From: Cliona cf. orientalis
Taxonomy: Eukaryota; Porifera; Demospongiae; Clionaida; Clionaidae
Assembly (NCBI GenBank): GCA_963930775.1
Contig: OZ005689.1
Location: forward strand, 558,001-622,000
Direction: 5' to 3'
DNA length: 64,000 nt
The position numbers and the translations under genes were made by a program. Positions 51,370 to 62,646 of this stretch are shown here, piece by piece. Positions within the stretch are counted from its first letter, which is position 1. Every line of letters begins with the position of its first letter. The notes below the pieces were generated by a model. That model searched no databases, was not told where the DNA came from, and saw only the letters and a list, made by a program, of their open reading frames with translations.

Positions 51370-52112
51370 AAGTGTTTTTGTTTTATATACTTAGATTCAG
51401 TATTGATATGCAGTGTATAATAATATCTAGTTTGGGACTTGAAATTTGTTGTATAACTAGCTACTAGCCCCAAACTAAATATTCCCAAAATATACTGTTT
51501 TTCTGTGTACAGCAAATTTCTAATTTTTTTACTAAGCCGCTATAGCAGCTGCCGACTCATCAAATGGAGCATCTAACCACACCCTTCATTCATATCGATC
51601 CATCATCATAGTACCATGATAGCATTGCTTGTGAAATTGGGTCTCATGCAATATTATATATACAGTCGGCACAGAGTTTAGCACCACAGACATATTTGGT
51701 ACATATGGTGTCTCCCTCCACCCTCTGGGGGGGGGGGGGGGGGGGGGGGGGGGGAGGCTCGATCCCCGGGGACCCTTCAACCGCAGCCAGTCTTATGGGT
51801 TGCACTAATACTTCCACGCATCTTCCCCCCTGGATCTCTCTCTTCTCATGGACACTATTCCAACTTGGATAGTGCGCTCACTCCACTCTTACCCCCATAG
51901 GCAACTCACCTTGGCCTCCCCTACACGAGAGGTACCCCATGGCTCACGATCTTTCCTCCACCATCCATCCGTCTCTGATACCTCTGTCATGAATCTTGCA
52001 CCCAGCTGTGCAACCAGGCATGCTCCTGTTGGAAATGATAGCCACAAGTCTACACTATATGCAACTCAAAATGGATCACTACCGCAACAGTTGTTCGGCA
52101 CTAGTATCAGTT
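51370..52112 (+). pseudogene. DYRK1 intron/last-exon fragment B
   Basis: Begins with DYRK1 intron-like sequence (AGTTTGGGACTTGAAATTTG, TTTCTGTGTACAGCAAATTT) and continues at about 51540 with the last-exon tail (GCAGCTGCCGACTCATCAAA). Many indels. The CTCTGGGGGG stretch of DYRK1 has become a 28-nt G run (51727-51754). Breaks off at TTCGGCACTAGTA near 52110, next to an inverted-repeat element. Confidence 0.85.
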
Positions 52113-52145
52113 GAGACTATTATTAATTTTTAGCAGCACATACAA

Positions 52146-52494
52146 TAGCGATTACAGACCTCCAAATTTCAGGCGGAACTTCTCCCAGTGGGATATCAAT
52201 GTTCGAGCATCAGAAGGTAGCTTTCCACAAGCTCTATCCAACGGCGCTCGTACGCGATCGTAGGCAAAACCGTTACGAAATCATGCCCACCTAAACTTTC
52301 TCCATAGAAACTTAATACAAGCAAAAATGAAGCTAGCGGCGATTGCACGGGACCGATTTGCAAGGTTAAGGCCTCGGTAGATAGCTTTTCATTGAGCTAT
52401 CTACTGCAATTTGTTTCTAAGTCATGAGTGTACTCCTAGCCAGAGCCGAGATATTCACGATCTACTGCAGGCCCTTGGAGGTCTGTAATCGCTA
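52146..52494. mobile_element. 349-bp inverted-repeat element with 7-bp target duplication
   Basis: Perfect 20-nt terminal inverted repeats (TAGCGATTACAGACCTCCAA and its complement). Flanked by identical CATACAA at 52139-52145 and 52495-52501. Interior non-coding. The duplication length excludes Tc1/mariner and does not fit an exact 8-bp hAT duplication, so the class is uncertain. Confidence 0.85.
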
Positions 52495-52705
52495 CATACA
52501 AGTGATCATGCATGAGGTCATCACATTATTAAAATTATTTGCCTTAGTATACACACTGCTCCATGAATTAAATCACACTAGGTTCCGCTGGAAGCTACTA
52601 AGTAATTATGAGCCATTATAAATGAATCAAGCAGTTTTTGTATACATATAGCTACATGAACTAGAGCTTCATAATTATTAGACTCTTGCTATAGGGATTG
52701 ACATA

Positions 52706-53081
52706 CCGTAGAATCCCGCGATTACGCCCCCCTCCCTCGCGCATAAGCCCACCCCCTGCATTTTTAGCTCAAGTTCCTGCATTGGTAGTTTTGTCTCGCG
52801 TATAAACCCCCCTGACTATAAAATGGACTCCATAAGTCAATAAAAACAGTAGCTACGGCTAGCAAACTATCACATGTACATCATGCCTTACTTCGTTGTT
52901 TTTCTTGAGCTTTGCCCATCAAACCGTAGCCAGAGAAAGTACAGAGATCGCGCGACCACGTGGCATTCGATGGTCGGTAATGGTCGTCACACGGAAATGT
53001 AAGAATCCCGCGTATAAGCCCCCTCCCCACTTTTGCCCAATCCAGTATGCACAAGGGGGGCGTATTCGTGGGATTCTACAG
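52706..53081. mobile_element. 376-bp TA-flanked MITE
   Basis: Roughly 28-nt terminal inverted repeats with about three mismatches (CCGTAGAATCCCGCGATTAC at the left; the right end is the complement of CTGTAGAATCCCACGAATAC), followed by a C run. TA on both sides (52704, 53082). GCG(T/C)ATAA(G/A)CCCCCC words recur internally. Tc1/mariner-class non-autonomous element. Confidence 0.8.
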
Positions 53082-53266
53082 TAATATCTTACACAATAAT
53101 ATGCTACTCATCTATTCTGCAATGGAGTATTATAATATTATTTATAATTAGGCTCAAATCTGGCTTGCAAATTAATAAAGAATTGTGTAACAATGATAGT
53201 GACAGACAATACTGGAGAGACAATAATTAGCTACATAATTAATGATCATTTTCATTGATCATACTA

Positions 53267-55540
53267 TTATTCTATGGAAGCGAATTCTACTGAATTAGTT
53301 GAAACACTGCCAATATATCCTCCCACTACCATCAGTTGGTTGTGAGGGACGACAGCTGCAATACAGCTGTATCGTGGTGTCCTCATGTGACTAATGACCT
53401 CCCAGGAGTCAGTGGTTGGGTTGTACATGTGAACGGCTGAGGTGGGTTTCCCATCTGAATCAACTCCACCAATGGCCACCAGCCGACCGTCATGAACAGA
53501 CACACAAGTGGTCAGTACGACTGGTGGTGCAGCAACTTTCTTCCATGACGTTGCTCTGGTTCCACCTAATACGGACCTATATGCTCGGAGTAGAACAGAC
53601 TTCTTGGATACAACAAGGGGTTGTAAGGAACATGTGTACATATTAGACTCCCCCACGATGATGTAAAGTTTATCACCACAGATTGATGCTGGAGCCCGGC
53701 ATACTGGTTGAGGAAAATCAGCAACCGTGGACCACTTAAGAGTCTCAGTGTTCAGCACTTCGACTATTCGTAACGGTACTAACGACCTGTTGTTAGTCTC
53801 CCCTCCAACTACAATCAGAGTTTTTCCAGTGCATAGTGCAGTTGATCCCTGCCGCTTTGTTGGCATGGGTGGGAATTCCTCAGTCCAACTCCTAACATCA
53901 ATGTCCTTCCCAGTGAGGCTGAACAGTTGATTGGTGATGGTATGACTACGATCCAAGCCACCAATAAATGTCAATAGGTTGTTGATGATGACAGAGGGGC
54001 AGCTTTCTGTTGGGCAGTCAGGAAGTCGAGACCATCTGGAGGTGCTGATAGAGTAACAAAATACACAATGAGTCACAGTTTGCCGAACATATAGTGCAGT
54101 ATCATCCACAGCAGCACAGTATGACTTGCTCATCTCACGCGGTGCTTCCTCTCCCTCCCTCCATGTCAGCTTGATGCTGGCTCTCTGCTCTTTGCTACTG
54201 GATGATTTATCGATGCCATGCCATACCTCAAATTCAGCAATATGTCTCAGAAATTGAGCATTAGCTCGTTCACTCTCTTCCAGCTGCTGGTTCACACGTC
54301 TCAGCTGCCTCTCTAGTCGATCAATATCCTCAATTTTTTCTGTCAGCTTTCTTTCCTTTTCTTCTAATTGCTGTACTTGTTCTCTAAGCTCAGCTATGGT
54401 TTCTGCATTTTGTGTAATGGTTTCATCCTTCTCTCTCAGTGTTTCCTCTTTCCGTGCAATAGTCTGATCCTTCTCTGCTAAGCGACGTGTTTGTGAATGA
54501 ATAATCCGTTGAAGGCCTTGAACTTGCCGACAATGTTGCTGTCTCAGCGATCTTAGTTCCCTGTCTCTCTCATCACTTCTATCTTGCTCTGCTATGCTTC
54601 TTGCTTCAACCACCCTCGCACTCTCACTGTACTGTGGACCTTGTTTCAGAGCTGATACTCTTTCACAGAGCTGCTGAGCTGAAGGGCGTTCAACATCCTT
54701 GTCCTTTAGGCAGTCAAGGGCAACTTGTTTGAGGGGATGGTTCGGATCAATTGTACTGATATGGTTTTGCCGTCGTTCAATTTCTGGTACACAGAGTTTC
54801 ACAGCACCTTGTGGATAGCGTGGATCATTGAGTGTTACCTGCCGATCTCCAGGTTTGGGAAACTGTCGTGTGACAATCTGGACAGCAACGACACCAAATG
54901 AGAAGCAATCAATCTTCTCTGTGTATACTGGCTTATCTTTAACAGCTTCTGGAGGCATGTAGACATCTGTACCTGGACACATGGTGAAGGTAAGCTGAGT
55001 TACTTGCGGGTTTTGATCGCCCAACCTCGCCATTCCAAAATCGGTGACTTTGGCTCTCACATTACCAATCAGCAACACGTTGTTGCTGGATAGATCTCTG
55101 TGGATGATGCCATTGGAGTGGAGAAATGAGAGAGCGAGGGTGACGTCATGGCAAATGTTGACCTGGATGTGGTAGGGGATCGGATGTGGGGAGCTTTCCA
55201 GAAAGTGGGTCAGACTATTGTCCATCAGCTCCATTAGAAGTGCTGGGAGGCCAGTGTCAGGATCTTGACAAATTCCCAGATATTGGACAATATTTGGGTG
55301 TCTTACGGTGCTCAAGAACTCACACTCTTGCTCAAACCTCCTCATTGGTAGCCTATGCTCTCTCTGAGTTGCTATTAGCTGCTGTGCAGTTGGATCAAAG
55401 AGAGTTTCGTGTATGAGTTTAGCAGCACAGAGGAGGTCATCATATTTTGCTCTACACACTTTTCCATATGCTCCAATACCAAGGGTCTGGTCTTTGAGAA
55501 GTTGGATGGTTTTGGATGTAATCTGCCCCTGATGAGCCAT
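53267..55540 (-). CDS. Kinase - coiled coil - Kelch protein (copy 4)
   Basis: 757 aa from MAHQGQITS; the reading frame extends four codons further (MLST), but the MAHQ start matches copies 2 and 3. The glycine loop is GIGAYGKV; CAAKL, HRDLSSNN, TDFGMAR and PPEA are present, so it should be active. The C-lobe block is the LNDPRYPQGAVKLC type, like copies 1 and 5. The Kelch part is the most divergent of the set (VRQTVTHCVFCYSISTSRWS, SKKSVLLRAYRSVLGGTRAT). If the propeller binds partners, its specificity probably differs. Confidence 0.9.
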   Translation of the reverse strand: MAHQGQITSKTIQLLKDQTLGIGAYGKVCRAKYDDLLCAAKLIHETLFDPTAQQLIATQREHRLPMRRFEQECEFLSTVRHPNIVQYLGICQDPDTGLPALLMELMDNSLTHFLESSPHPIPYHIQVNICHDVTLALSFLHSNGIIHRDLSSNNVLLIGNVRAKVTDFGMARLGDQNPQVTQLTFTMCPGTDVYMPPEAVKDKPVYTEKIDCFSFGVVAVQIVTRQFPKPGDRQVTLNDPRYPQGAVKLCVPEIERRQNHISTIDPNHPLKQVALDCLKDKDVERPSAQQLCERVSALKQGPQYSESARVVEARSIAEQDRSDERDRELRSLRQQHCRQVQGLQRIIHSQTRRLAEKDQTIARKEETLREKDETITQNAETIAELREQVQQLEEKERKLTEKIEDIDRLERQLRRVNQQLEESERANAQFLRHIAEFEVWHGIDKSSSSKEQRASIKLTWREGEEAPREMSKSYCAAVDDTALYVRQTVTHCVFCYSISTSRWSRLPDCPTESCPSVIINNLLTFIGGLDRSHTITNQLFSLTGKDIDVRSWTEEFPPMPTKRQGSTALCTGKTLIVVGGETNNRSLVPLRIVEVLNTETLKWSTVADFPQPVCRAPASICGDKLYIIVGESNMYTCSLQPLVVSKKSVLLRAYRSVLGGTRATSWKKVAAPPVVLTTCVSVHDGRLVAIGGVDSDGKPTSAVHMYNPTTDSWEVISHMRTPRYSCIAAVVPHNQLMVVGGYIGSVSTNSVEFASIE

Positions 55541-55689
55541 TGTTGATAGCAACCCTAATACACTTTGGATGCGGGGTGTTGATTCTAGTGGGTGTTATCT
55601 GCTCATGCATAGAGGATATTTAACTATACACATGTAGCTACAGAACGAAATACGCTAACAGACTAGCTATTTTCTTCAGCAATTTATGA

Positions 55690-56480
55690 TAGTTTTCTAG
55701 CTCTTCTTTTGAAAATTGTACATGTGATTAGTAGTTGTCAACTCTGATTAGGGTGAAGTTTTTCTTTCACTTTATCAGAATTTTTACAACATTATTAATT
55801 TCAATCTTTAGACGGTATAGTATTCAGTAACTATTGATTAGTGTATCTCTAGTTTGGGACTTGCATGGTTTGGATAACTGTTGCTAGGCCCAGATCAAGA
55901 TGTCAATCTAAAATTATCCTATGTAGCTACACTGGTTTTGTGTGTACAGGAAATTTTACCAGCCACTGTATACGGAGTGTATGGCAGCTGACGACTCATC
56001 AAAGAATGAAACGTAGCAACTAATCATGCCCCTCTTTCATATCGATCTGTCATACACCATGATAACTAGCATTGCTTGTGAAATTGGGCCACAATATCAG
56101 CACAGTATTGACGTATTGGTACCTCCCTCCATCCACTGGGGTCCCGGAGACCCTTCAGCTGCAGCCTGATGGGGCACACTAATATTCCCTAAGATCTTCC
56201 CCCCGGATCTCTCTTTTCTCATGGACACTATTCTAACTTGAACAGTGCGCTCACTCCCCTCTCCGAACTGCCCCCACTCCCTGCAGGCAACTCCCAACAT
56301 CCTCCCCCTACGTCAGCCTCAGATCGAGGTGCCATGGCTAGATGTTCCCACAATCCTCCCCCAACATCCATACACCTCTATGGCAATGGATACCTCAGCT
56401 GTGAACCTTGCACCCAGCAACCAGGCATACTCAGAAAAAATAGCCACCAGTCTACCCTTAGGGCCTGTGCTGCTCAATAC
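55690..56480 (+). pseudogene. DYRK1 intron/last-exon fragment C
   Basis: Intron-like part (TTTACAACATTATTAATTTC, TAGTGTATCTCTAGTTTGGG, TTTGTGTGTACAGGAAATTT), then last-exon tail sequence from about 55980 (ATGGCAGCTGACGACTCATC) through CACCCAGCAACCAGGCATAC to about 56480. Heavily degraded and the shortest in identifiable tail. Confidence 0.8.
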
Positions 56481-56879
56481 ATAGAGCTGAGCAAAACAAG
56501 CTTAGCTACAAGCTAATGACATATAGCTAACTAATATGTGAATTATAAGTTGTAGATATAGCTAATAATAGCAAGACTACAGACTAAACTGTATAATACG
56601 TATGCACTAGAACTTTATTACTGTCCGTGAATAAAATCATGGATTTTTACAAGCTAACACTCATGGATGGATTATTGTATAGTTTAAAATTGCAAATACA
56701 TGATCATGTCCCCCGTTGACCTTTAGTTGATAGCTAAGGCTATATTCCTTGAGACAGCACTGGCCACATGTCCTCCTGTAGTATTATATGAATGCGTGCA
56801 GCACATCTGCTATGATTGCTTCATGTACACAATATTCATGCAGTACGTCGGCTACAATTGCTGAAATTAATGTATACAA

Positions 56880-57560
56880 TATTAAAAACACTCTCTTCGT
56901 GGCATCCCCATGTGGCTCAGGAGTCAGTGGTTGGATTGTACATGGGAACGGCTGAAGTAGGTTTCTTATCTGAATCCTTCCCACCATTTGATCATGAATG
57001 GACACATAAGTGGTCTCAGTGACTGGTGCATGGTACAGCAACTTCCTTCCATACTCTATTCCTGAAATTGGCTGGAAATGACTTGTGGGATTGGATGAAG
57101 GCTAGTAAGGAACATATGTACATGTTACACTTCCCCCGGTCATGCTTATCATGCCAGATTGTGTGTGTGCACTGTCCATGCACAGCTATGATTCCACAAT
57201 CAGTGTTGTTTTTAACACACTGAAGAAACTCTCTTGTCAGTATCAGCAGGATAATCACTCCAAATGTGAGTCGATCAATCTGCAAGAGATCGATCACTAG
57301 ACGAAAATATGGTATAATAGTGCATGTATAGGATAGGGAAATTTTTTTACACATTTCATTTATTTTATAAAATCTGCCCTATCCTCTGACAAACATGTGT
57401 AGGAGAGGTCATGTTTTGGTAAGCATGACATAAGGAAATCTTAGTTTTGGTACGGTGATCACATGAAAGATCGAGGTCATCGCATTTCACCTGCACACTA
57501 CTCCATTATTATTACAATCCAGTACGTAGCGAGGATTTGAGGAGAGAATTAGAGTTATGG
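56880..57560 (-). pseudogene. Degraded kinase-Kelch gene
   Basis: The reverse strand contains, in the order expected for an intact copy but with large deletions, an N-terminal scrap near 57480-57550 (GTAGTGTGCAGGTGAAATGC), a kinase C-lobe scrap near 57210-57290 (QIDRLTFGVIILLILTREF against KIDCFSFGVIIVQIVTRQF), and a Kelch end near 56880-57130 (PVTETTYVSIH, matching PVTETTCVSIH). Stops and frameshifts throughout. A dead array member in the same orientation as its neighbours. Confidence 0.75.
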
Positions 57561-57669
57561 TCATATGGAATGCAAATTTGGTGTAGCATGCAAACCAGCT
57601 TAATATCATTATAAATTAGATGCAACCTAGAGAAATAATCTTCATGCAGCATCTGTTCTGGAATTTTAT

Positions 57670-59919
57670 TTATTCAATAGAAGCAAATTCTACTGAATTA
57701 ATCCCAACATCACCACTAGTGTATCCTTCCACCACCATCAGTTGGTTGTCAGGGAGGAGAGCTGCAATACAGTTGTATCGTGGGGTCCCCATGTGGCTAA
57801 TGACCTCCCAGGAGTCAGTGGTTGGGTTGTACACGTGGATGGCTGTGGTGGGATCCCCATCTGAATCCTCCCCACCAATTGCTAGTAGTCGACCATGAAT
57901 GGACACACAAGTGGTCTGTGTGACTGGTGGTGCTGCAACTTCCTTCCATAATCTAGCACCTCTAGATCTGTTCCTAAAACTGGCTAGAAATGATTTGCCG
58001 GATTGGAGGAGGGTTTGTAAGGAACATGTGTACATGGTAGACTCCCCAAGGATGTAAATTTGATCACCACAGACTGATGCTGGAGCTAACATAAGTGGTT
58101 GAGGTAGAGCAGCAGCAGTGAACCACTGGAGAGTCTCAGTGTTCAGCACTTCAACTTCTTTGAGTCCAGATACATAGTGTAGTACAGATTCATTATTTTC
58201 CCCACCTGCTACAATTAGAGCTGCATTAGTGCAGAGTACAATTGTCCCAGACCGCTTTGTTGGCATGGGTGGAAATTCTTCAGTCCACCTCCTACCACAG
58301 CCCTCCCCAGTGAGGCTGAACAGCTGATTGGTGATGGAAGCCTGTATATCATACCTACGGCCACCAACAAGAGTGAGTAGGTTCTTGATGACGACTAAGG
58401 TGCAGCTGTATGTAGGGCTGCCTGGAAGTTGAGACCAGCTGGAGGTGCTAATAGTGTAACAAAATACTCGAGGTGTTACTGTAACATACAGAGTACTGCC
58501 ATCCGTAGAAGCATTGTATGATCCACACATCTTACACGGTGCTTTCTCTCCTTTCCTCCATGTCAGCTTGATGCTGGTTCTCTCCTCCTTGGTACCAGAT
58601 GATGGTCTCAGTTGCTCTAGTTCAGTGATTTGTCTCTGAAATTGAGCATTAGCTCGTTCACTCTCTTCCAGCTGCTGGTTGACACGTCCCAGCTCTCTCT
58701 TTAGTCGATTAACTTTTTCTGTCAGCTCCCTTCCCTTTTCACCAAATTGCTGTACTTGTTCACTCAGCTCAGCTATGATCAGTGAATTTTGTGCAATTGC
58801 ATCATCTTTTTGTACAATGGCTTCCTCTTTCCTTGTGATAGTTTGATCCTTATCTGCTAAATGACTTTTTTGTGATTGAATAATCTGTTGAAGGCTTTGA
58901 ACTTCTTGACTATGTTGCTGTCTCAGTGATCTTAGTTCCCTGTCTCTCTCATCACTTCTATCCTGCTCTGCTGTGCTTCTTGCTTCAACCACCATCGCAC
59001 TCTCACTGTACTGTGGATCTTCTTTCAGAGCTGCTACTTTTTCACAAAGCTGCTGAGCTGAGAGGCGTTCAACATCCCTGTCCTTTAGGCAGTCGAGGGC
59101 AACTTGTTTGAGGGGATGGTTCGGCTCAATTGTACTGATGTGGTTTTGCCGTCGTTCTATTTCTGGTACACATAGTTTCACAGCACCTTGAGGATAGCGT
59201 GGATCACTGAGTGTTATCAGCCTATCTCCAGGTTTGGGAAACTGTCGTGTTACAATCTGGACTATGATAACACCAAATGAAAAGCAATCAATCTTCTCTG
59301 TGTACACTGGTTTGTCTTGAACAGCTTCTGGAGGCATATAAACATCTGTGCCTGGACACATGGTGAAGGTAAGCTGAGTTGCTCGTGGGTTTTGATCTCC
59401 CAGACTTGCCATTCCAAAGTCGGTCACTTTGGCTCTCACATTACCGATCAGCAACACATTGTTGCTAGAGAGATCTCTGTGGACGATGCCATTGGAGTGG
59501 AGAAATGAGAGAGCGAGGGTGATGTCATGGCAGATGTTGACCTGGATGTGGTGGGGGATTGGCTGTGGAGAGCTTTCCAGAAAGTGTGTCAGGCTATCAT
59601 CCATCAGCTCCATTAGAAGTGCTGGGAGTCCAGTGTCAGGATCTCGATAAATGCCCAGATATTGGACAATATTTGGGTGTCTTATGGTGCTCAAGAACTC
59701 GCACTCTTGCTCAAACCTCCTCATTGGTAGCCTGTGCTCTCGCTGAGGTGCTATTAGCTGCTGTGCAATTGGATCAAGGAGTGTTTCGTGTATGAGTTTA
59801 GCAGCACATGGGAGGTCATCACATTTTGCTCTACACACTTTTCCATAAGATCCAATGCCGAGGGTATCGTCCTTTAAAAGTTGGATACTTTTGAATGCCA
59901 TCTGTTTCTGTTGAGCCAT
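57670..59919 (-). CDS. Kinase - coiled coil - Kelch protein (copy 5)
   Basis: Intronless, 749 aa, start MAQQKQMAFKSIQLL. Kinase core GIGSYGKV, CAAKL, HRDLSSNN and DFG is intact. The Arg following DFGMA in the other copies is Ser here (DFGMASLGDQ), and CD-DLP replaces DDLL before the Lys. C-lobe block of the LSDPRYPQGAVKLC type. Coiled coil about 305-450. Kelch blades with GG in TLVGGR, IVAGGE, AIGGED; the last pair is VVEGY, one Gly lost. The upstream flank retains DYRK1 intron-like DNA, but no DYRK exon. Confidence 0.92.
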   Translation of the reverse strand: MAQQKQMAFKSIQLLKDDTLGIGSYGKVCRAKCDDLPCAAKLIHETLLDPIAQQLIAPQREHRLPMRRFEQECEFLSTIRHPNIVQYLGIYRDPDTGLPALLMELMDDSLTHFLESSPQPIPHHIQVNICHDITLALSFLHSNGIVHRDLSSNNVLLIGNVRAKVTDFGMASLGDQNPRATQLTFTMCPGTDVYMPPEAVQDKPVYTEKIDCFSFGVIIVQIVTRQFPKPGDRLITLSDPRYPQGAVKLCVPEIERRQNHISTIEPNHPLKQVALDCLKDRDVERLSAQQLCEKVAALKEDPQYSESAMVVEARSTAEQDRSDERDRELRSLRQQHSQEVQSLQQIIQSQKSHLADKDQTITRKEEAIVQKDDAIAQNSLIIAELSEQVQQFGEKGRELTEKVNRLKRELGRVNQQLEESERANAQFQRQITELEQLRPSSGTKEERTSIKLTWRKGEKAPCKMCGSYNASTDGSTLYVTVTPRVFCYTISTSSWSQLPGSPTYSCTLVVIKNLLTLVGGRRYDIQASITNQLFSLTGEGCGRRWTEEFPPMPTKRSGTIVLCTNAALIVAGGENNESVLHYVSGLKEVEVLNTETLQWFTAAALPQPLMLAPASVCGDQIYILGESTMYTCSLQTLLQSGKSFLASFRNRSRGARLWKEVAAPPVTQTTCVSIHGRLLAIGGEDSDGDPTTAIHVYNPTTDSWEVISHMGTPRYNCIAALLPDNQLMVVEGYTSGDVGINSVEFASIE

Positions 59920-60059
59920 CGTTGATTCCCTGATGCTATGTTGGATAGGGTGTTGATTCTAGCTATGCTGGTGGATGCAGTCTACTCACGTGTAGAGGAT
60001 ATTTTTATAACACATGTACGAAACAAAATACGCTATTATTTTCTTTAGCTACTTTTTAG

Positions 60060-60400
60060 CTACATACACTTGCGTTCTTTTGAAACTTAGTTACGTGATC
60101 AATCGTAGTTGTTGACTCTGATTAGGATGATTCAGAAGTGTTTTGATTTTTCATACGACATCATGGCATTACTTTTTAGGCGATATATTATTCATTCAAG
60201 TCAGTTTCGATTTGTTTATCTCTGGATTGGGATTTTGTTTTGATGATAATCAATAAACTGTTGTAGCTAGCTATATAGCTATATGAAAATGTTTGTTGAT
60301 CTAGAAAACTTCTCAATCAACAATTTTACCTGTGTACACAAAATGTCTGATTTCTTACTTAGCTACCGAGTGTAGAGAGCGATCTAGAATAAACACACAA
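60060..60400 (+). repeat. DYRK1 last-intron copy upstream of kinase copy 5
   Basis: Matches the DYRK1 intron at about 38230-38510 in order: TACACTTGCGTTCTTTTGAA, GTAGTTGTTGACTCTGATTA, TTTATCTCTGGATTGGGATT, TTGATCTAGAAAACTTCTCA, CCTGTGTACA. Unlike the three units at 47.5, 51.4 and 55.7 kb, no last-exon sequence follows. Confidence 0.65.
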
Positions 60401-60968
60401 TAACACAGTATACCATGCGCAAGGGGTAAAGCAATCGGTCACATCGTCATCGTTAGTACAAAAGTCATGGCCATAATATTATCTTGAGATATTATAGGCG
60501 TTTGACTCATAAGTTCATTGACTATTAATTGAATTGGGTGAAAAATTCACTGGATGAAAATATGGATTTTTGCAAAAATTTTGCCATAGTATCTCTGTCA
60601 AACATAGCCTTCTCCTATATTGGTGTTGCCCAGCTATATAGCTATTGCAACTAATGCTATTGAATGATATATTAGCTAGCTATAAATGATTACATTCCAC
60701 TGAATTCACCCTTAGCTAGTTATTACACAATAGCTCCCAGTCACAAGATATGTTCATAATGTGGCTGCCCAATTCTTAATGAACGTAACTAGGTACAGTG
60801 ATTACACCGTCATTAATTTTGTTTGTAAATTTTTTTTATTACAGCTAGTCCTTATAGTTACGGTATTTACCATAGTTATTAGTAGCTATATCCACAGTCC
60901 CATTCTCAGGTCTTTGTGGTGTGTGCTACACCATTATAAAGCAGAGCACTAATTTAAAAATGCTAAGC

Positions 60969-61425
60969 GCACATTGTTGCTGGAGAGAACTCTGTGGACG
61001 ATGCCATTGGAGTGAAAAAAGAGAGAGCAAGGGTGATGTCATGGCAGATGTTTACTTGGATGTGGTATGGGATCGGCTGTGGGGAGCTTTCCAGAAAGTG
61101 GGTCAGGCTATCATCCATCAGCTCCATTAGAAATGCTGGTAGGCCAGTGTCAGGATATTGGTAAATGCCCAGATATTGGACAATATTTGGGTGTCTAATG
61201 GTGCTCAAGAACTCGCACTCTTGCTCAAACTTCCTCATTGGTAGTCTGTGTTCTCTCTGAGGTGCTAGCGGCTGTGTGGTTGGATCAAAGAGAGTATCGT
61301 TGTATGAGTTTAGCAGCACAGAGGAGGTCATCACATTTTGCTTTACACACTATTCCATAAGATCGAATACTGAGGGTCTCGTCCTTTAAAAGTTTGACTT
61401 TTGAATCCATTCGGCTTCTGAGTCA
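60969..61425 (-). pseudogene. Kinase-domain relic of a kinase-Kelch gene
   Basis: The reverse strand starts with an N-terminus like MTQKPNGFKS, continues (frameshifted) TLFDPTTQPLAPQREHRLPM, QECEFLSTIRHPNIVQYLGI and SPQPIPYHIQVNICHDITLA, then shifts frame before the HRD motif and ends at about 60969. No catalytic loop, coiled coil or Kelch part follows. Truncated array member. Confidence 0.85.
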
Positions 61426-62646
61426 TTTCGATCGAGGAAAAGGGGGTTTGCCATTTTGATTTTCGGTTGACGTGGCCCCCCAGATGACTATTAAATTCAT
61501 GCGCATGCGCAGAGGAGTTGCAGCAGTGGTAGTCTCGCGAGCCAGCCCCTCCTATGCAGCGACCGGCGTGCGAGACTAATTCTTGGCAGTGTGTCAACTT
61601 TCTATGAATGCAAGTTCACTACTGTGGTCTTTTTTATAACTTTATGGAGCAAGTGACGACTCATAGGGACAGCGGAGGAGATCGACCTCTTCAAAATAGT
61701 GACGTGTCCAAATAACTTTACTATCAACTGATGCTCCCTAGTCCGAAGAGTGTGTACACGTTTAATGCACCTGTCAGTGGTATGCCCCACTATCCCCCTG
61801 CCGTGCGAAACCAAGGGATTTTTACAGAAGCTGGACCTAGGGCGGGGCATTTTTTTTCGTGCACAATAACGTATACTATTTATAAACTAGAGGGTCATGT
61901 CATAACAAAAGCAGCATGAATGCAATCAAATCCCCTATGTTCAACTTCCCCTAGGTACTGAATAGGGGATTTGACTTCAAACATTGCTCCGACCTTGGGG
62001 CAATTGATATTGTCAAATCCCCTAGTAGCTATGCCCCTATTTGGAGCGGGAGGGGGATACCGTGACAGGTGCATAATACATAATTATATATTAAGCGTTT
62101 CTCTCTTCCAAAAAATGACAATGACTTTTCTTTTTTTTCGATAGCTAGCTATATTAAAGCAGGGTAGCTAGAGATACTACTGAAGATGAGAGCAGAGGCA
62201 CTGCTAGTGACCAATCTTTTGATGTGTGAGGTGAGTGTGTCTATCTATGCCTAGAACAAATTTTTACCTGATCCTCAATTCTTTTCAAATAAACAGGGTA
62301 GTGATGGAGCACACACACTTTTAGGGACCATTATCAGCAATCCTTTGATGTATGAGGTGAGTGCATGGGGTGTAGGGCCTTTAGGCACTCCGATCTTTTC
62401 TTCAACTGCATACAAGAAAAGAGGGGGAAAAGATCAGTTCAGACAAGCACTTGAGTTCTCATGAAAGTTATTGGACTTAATAGATGGAGAATCTGCAAAA
62501 ATAAAAGTTAGAAAGCTTCATAGTTTATCTGCTCTGAGATACTTGACTTTTTGTAATGTATTATAATACCGGTAATATCATAATAGCCAATTATGGGAGT
62601 GTCCGGCCCATCCCTACTTATAAAGTCTACTGACTCCATGATAATA
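61426..62646. other. Intergenic with hairpins
   Basis: Foldback at 61530-61578 (TAGTCTCGCGAGCCAGCCCC against a right arm ending GTGCGAGACTA). Perfect 13-nt inverted repeat TCAAATCCCCTAT at 61926-61938 and 61962-61974, with a third copy of TCAAATCCCCTA near 62015. At 62205-62235 and 62335-62362 a duplicated CAATC(T/C)TTTGATGT(G/A)TGAGGTGAGTG occurs. No gene was identified. Confidence 0.5.

Noticed and set aside
62205-62362. Duplicated exon-like segments ending in GGTGAGTG
   Set aside because: Good donor-like sites, but no coding similarity and no acceptors; too short to call.
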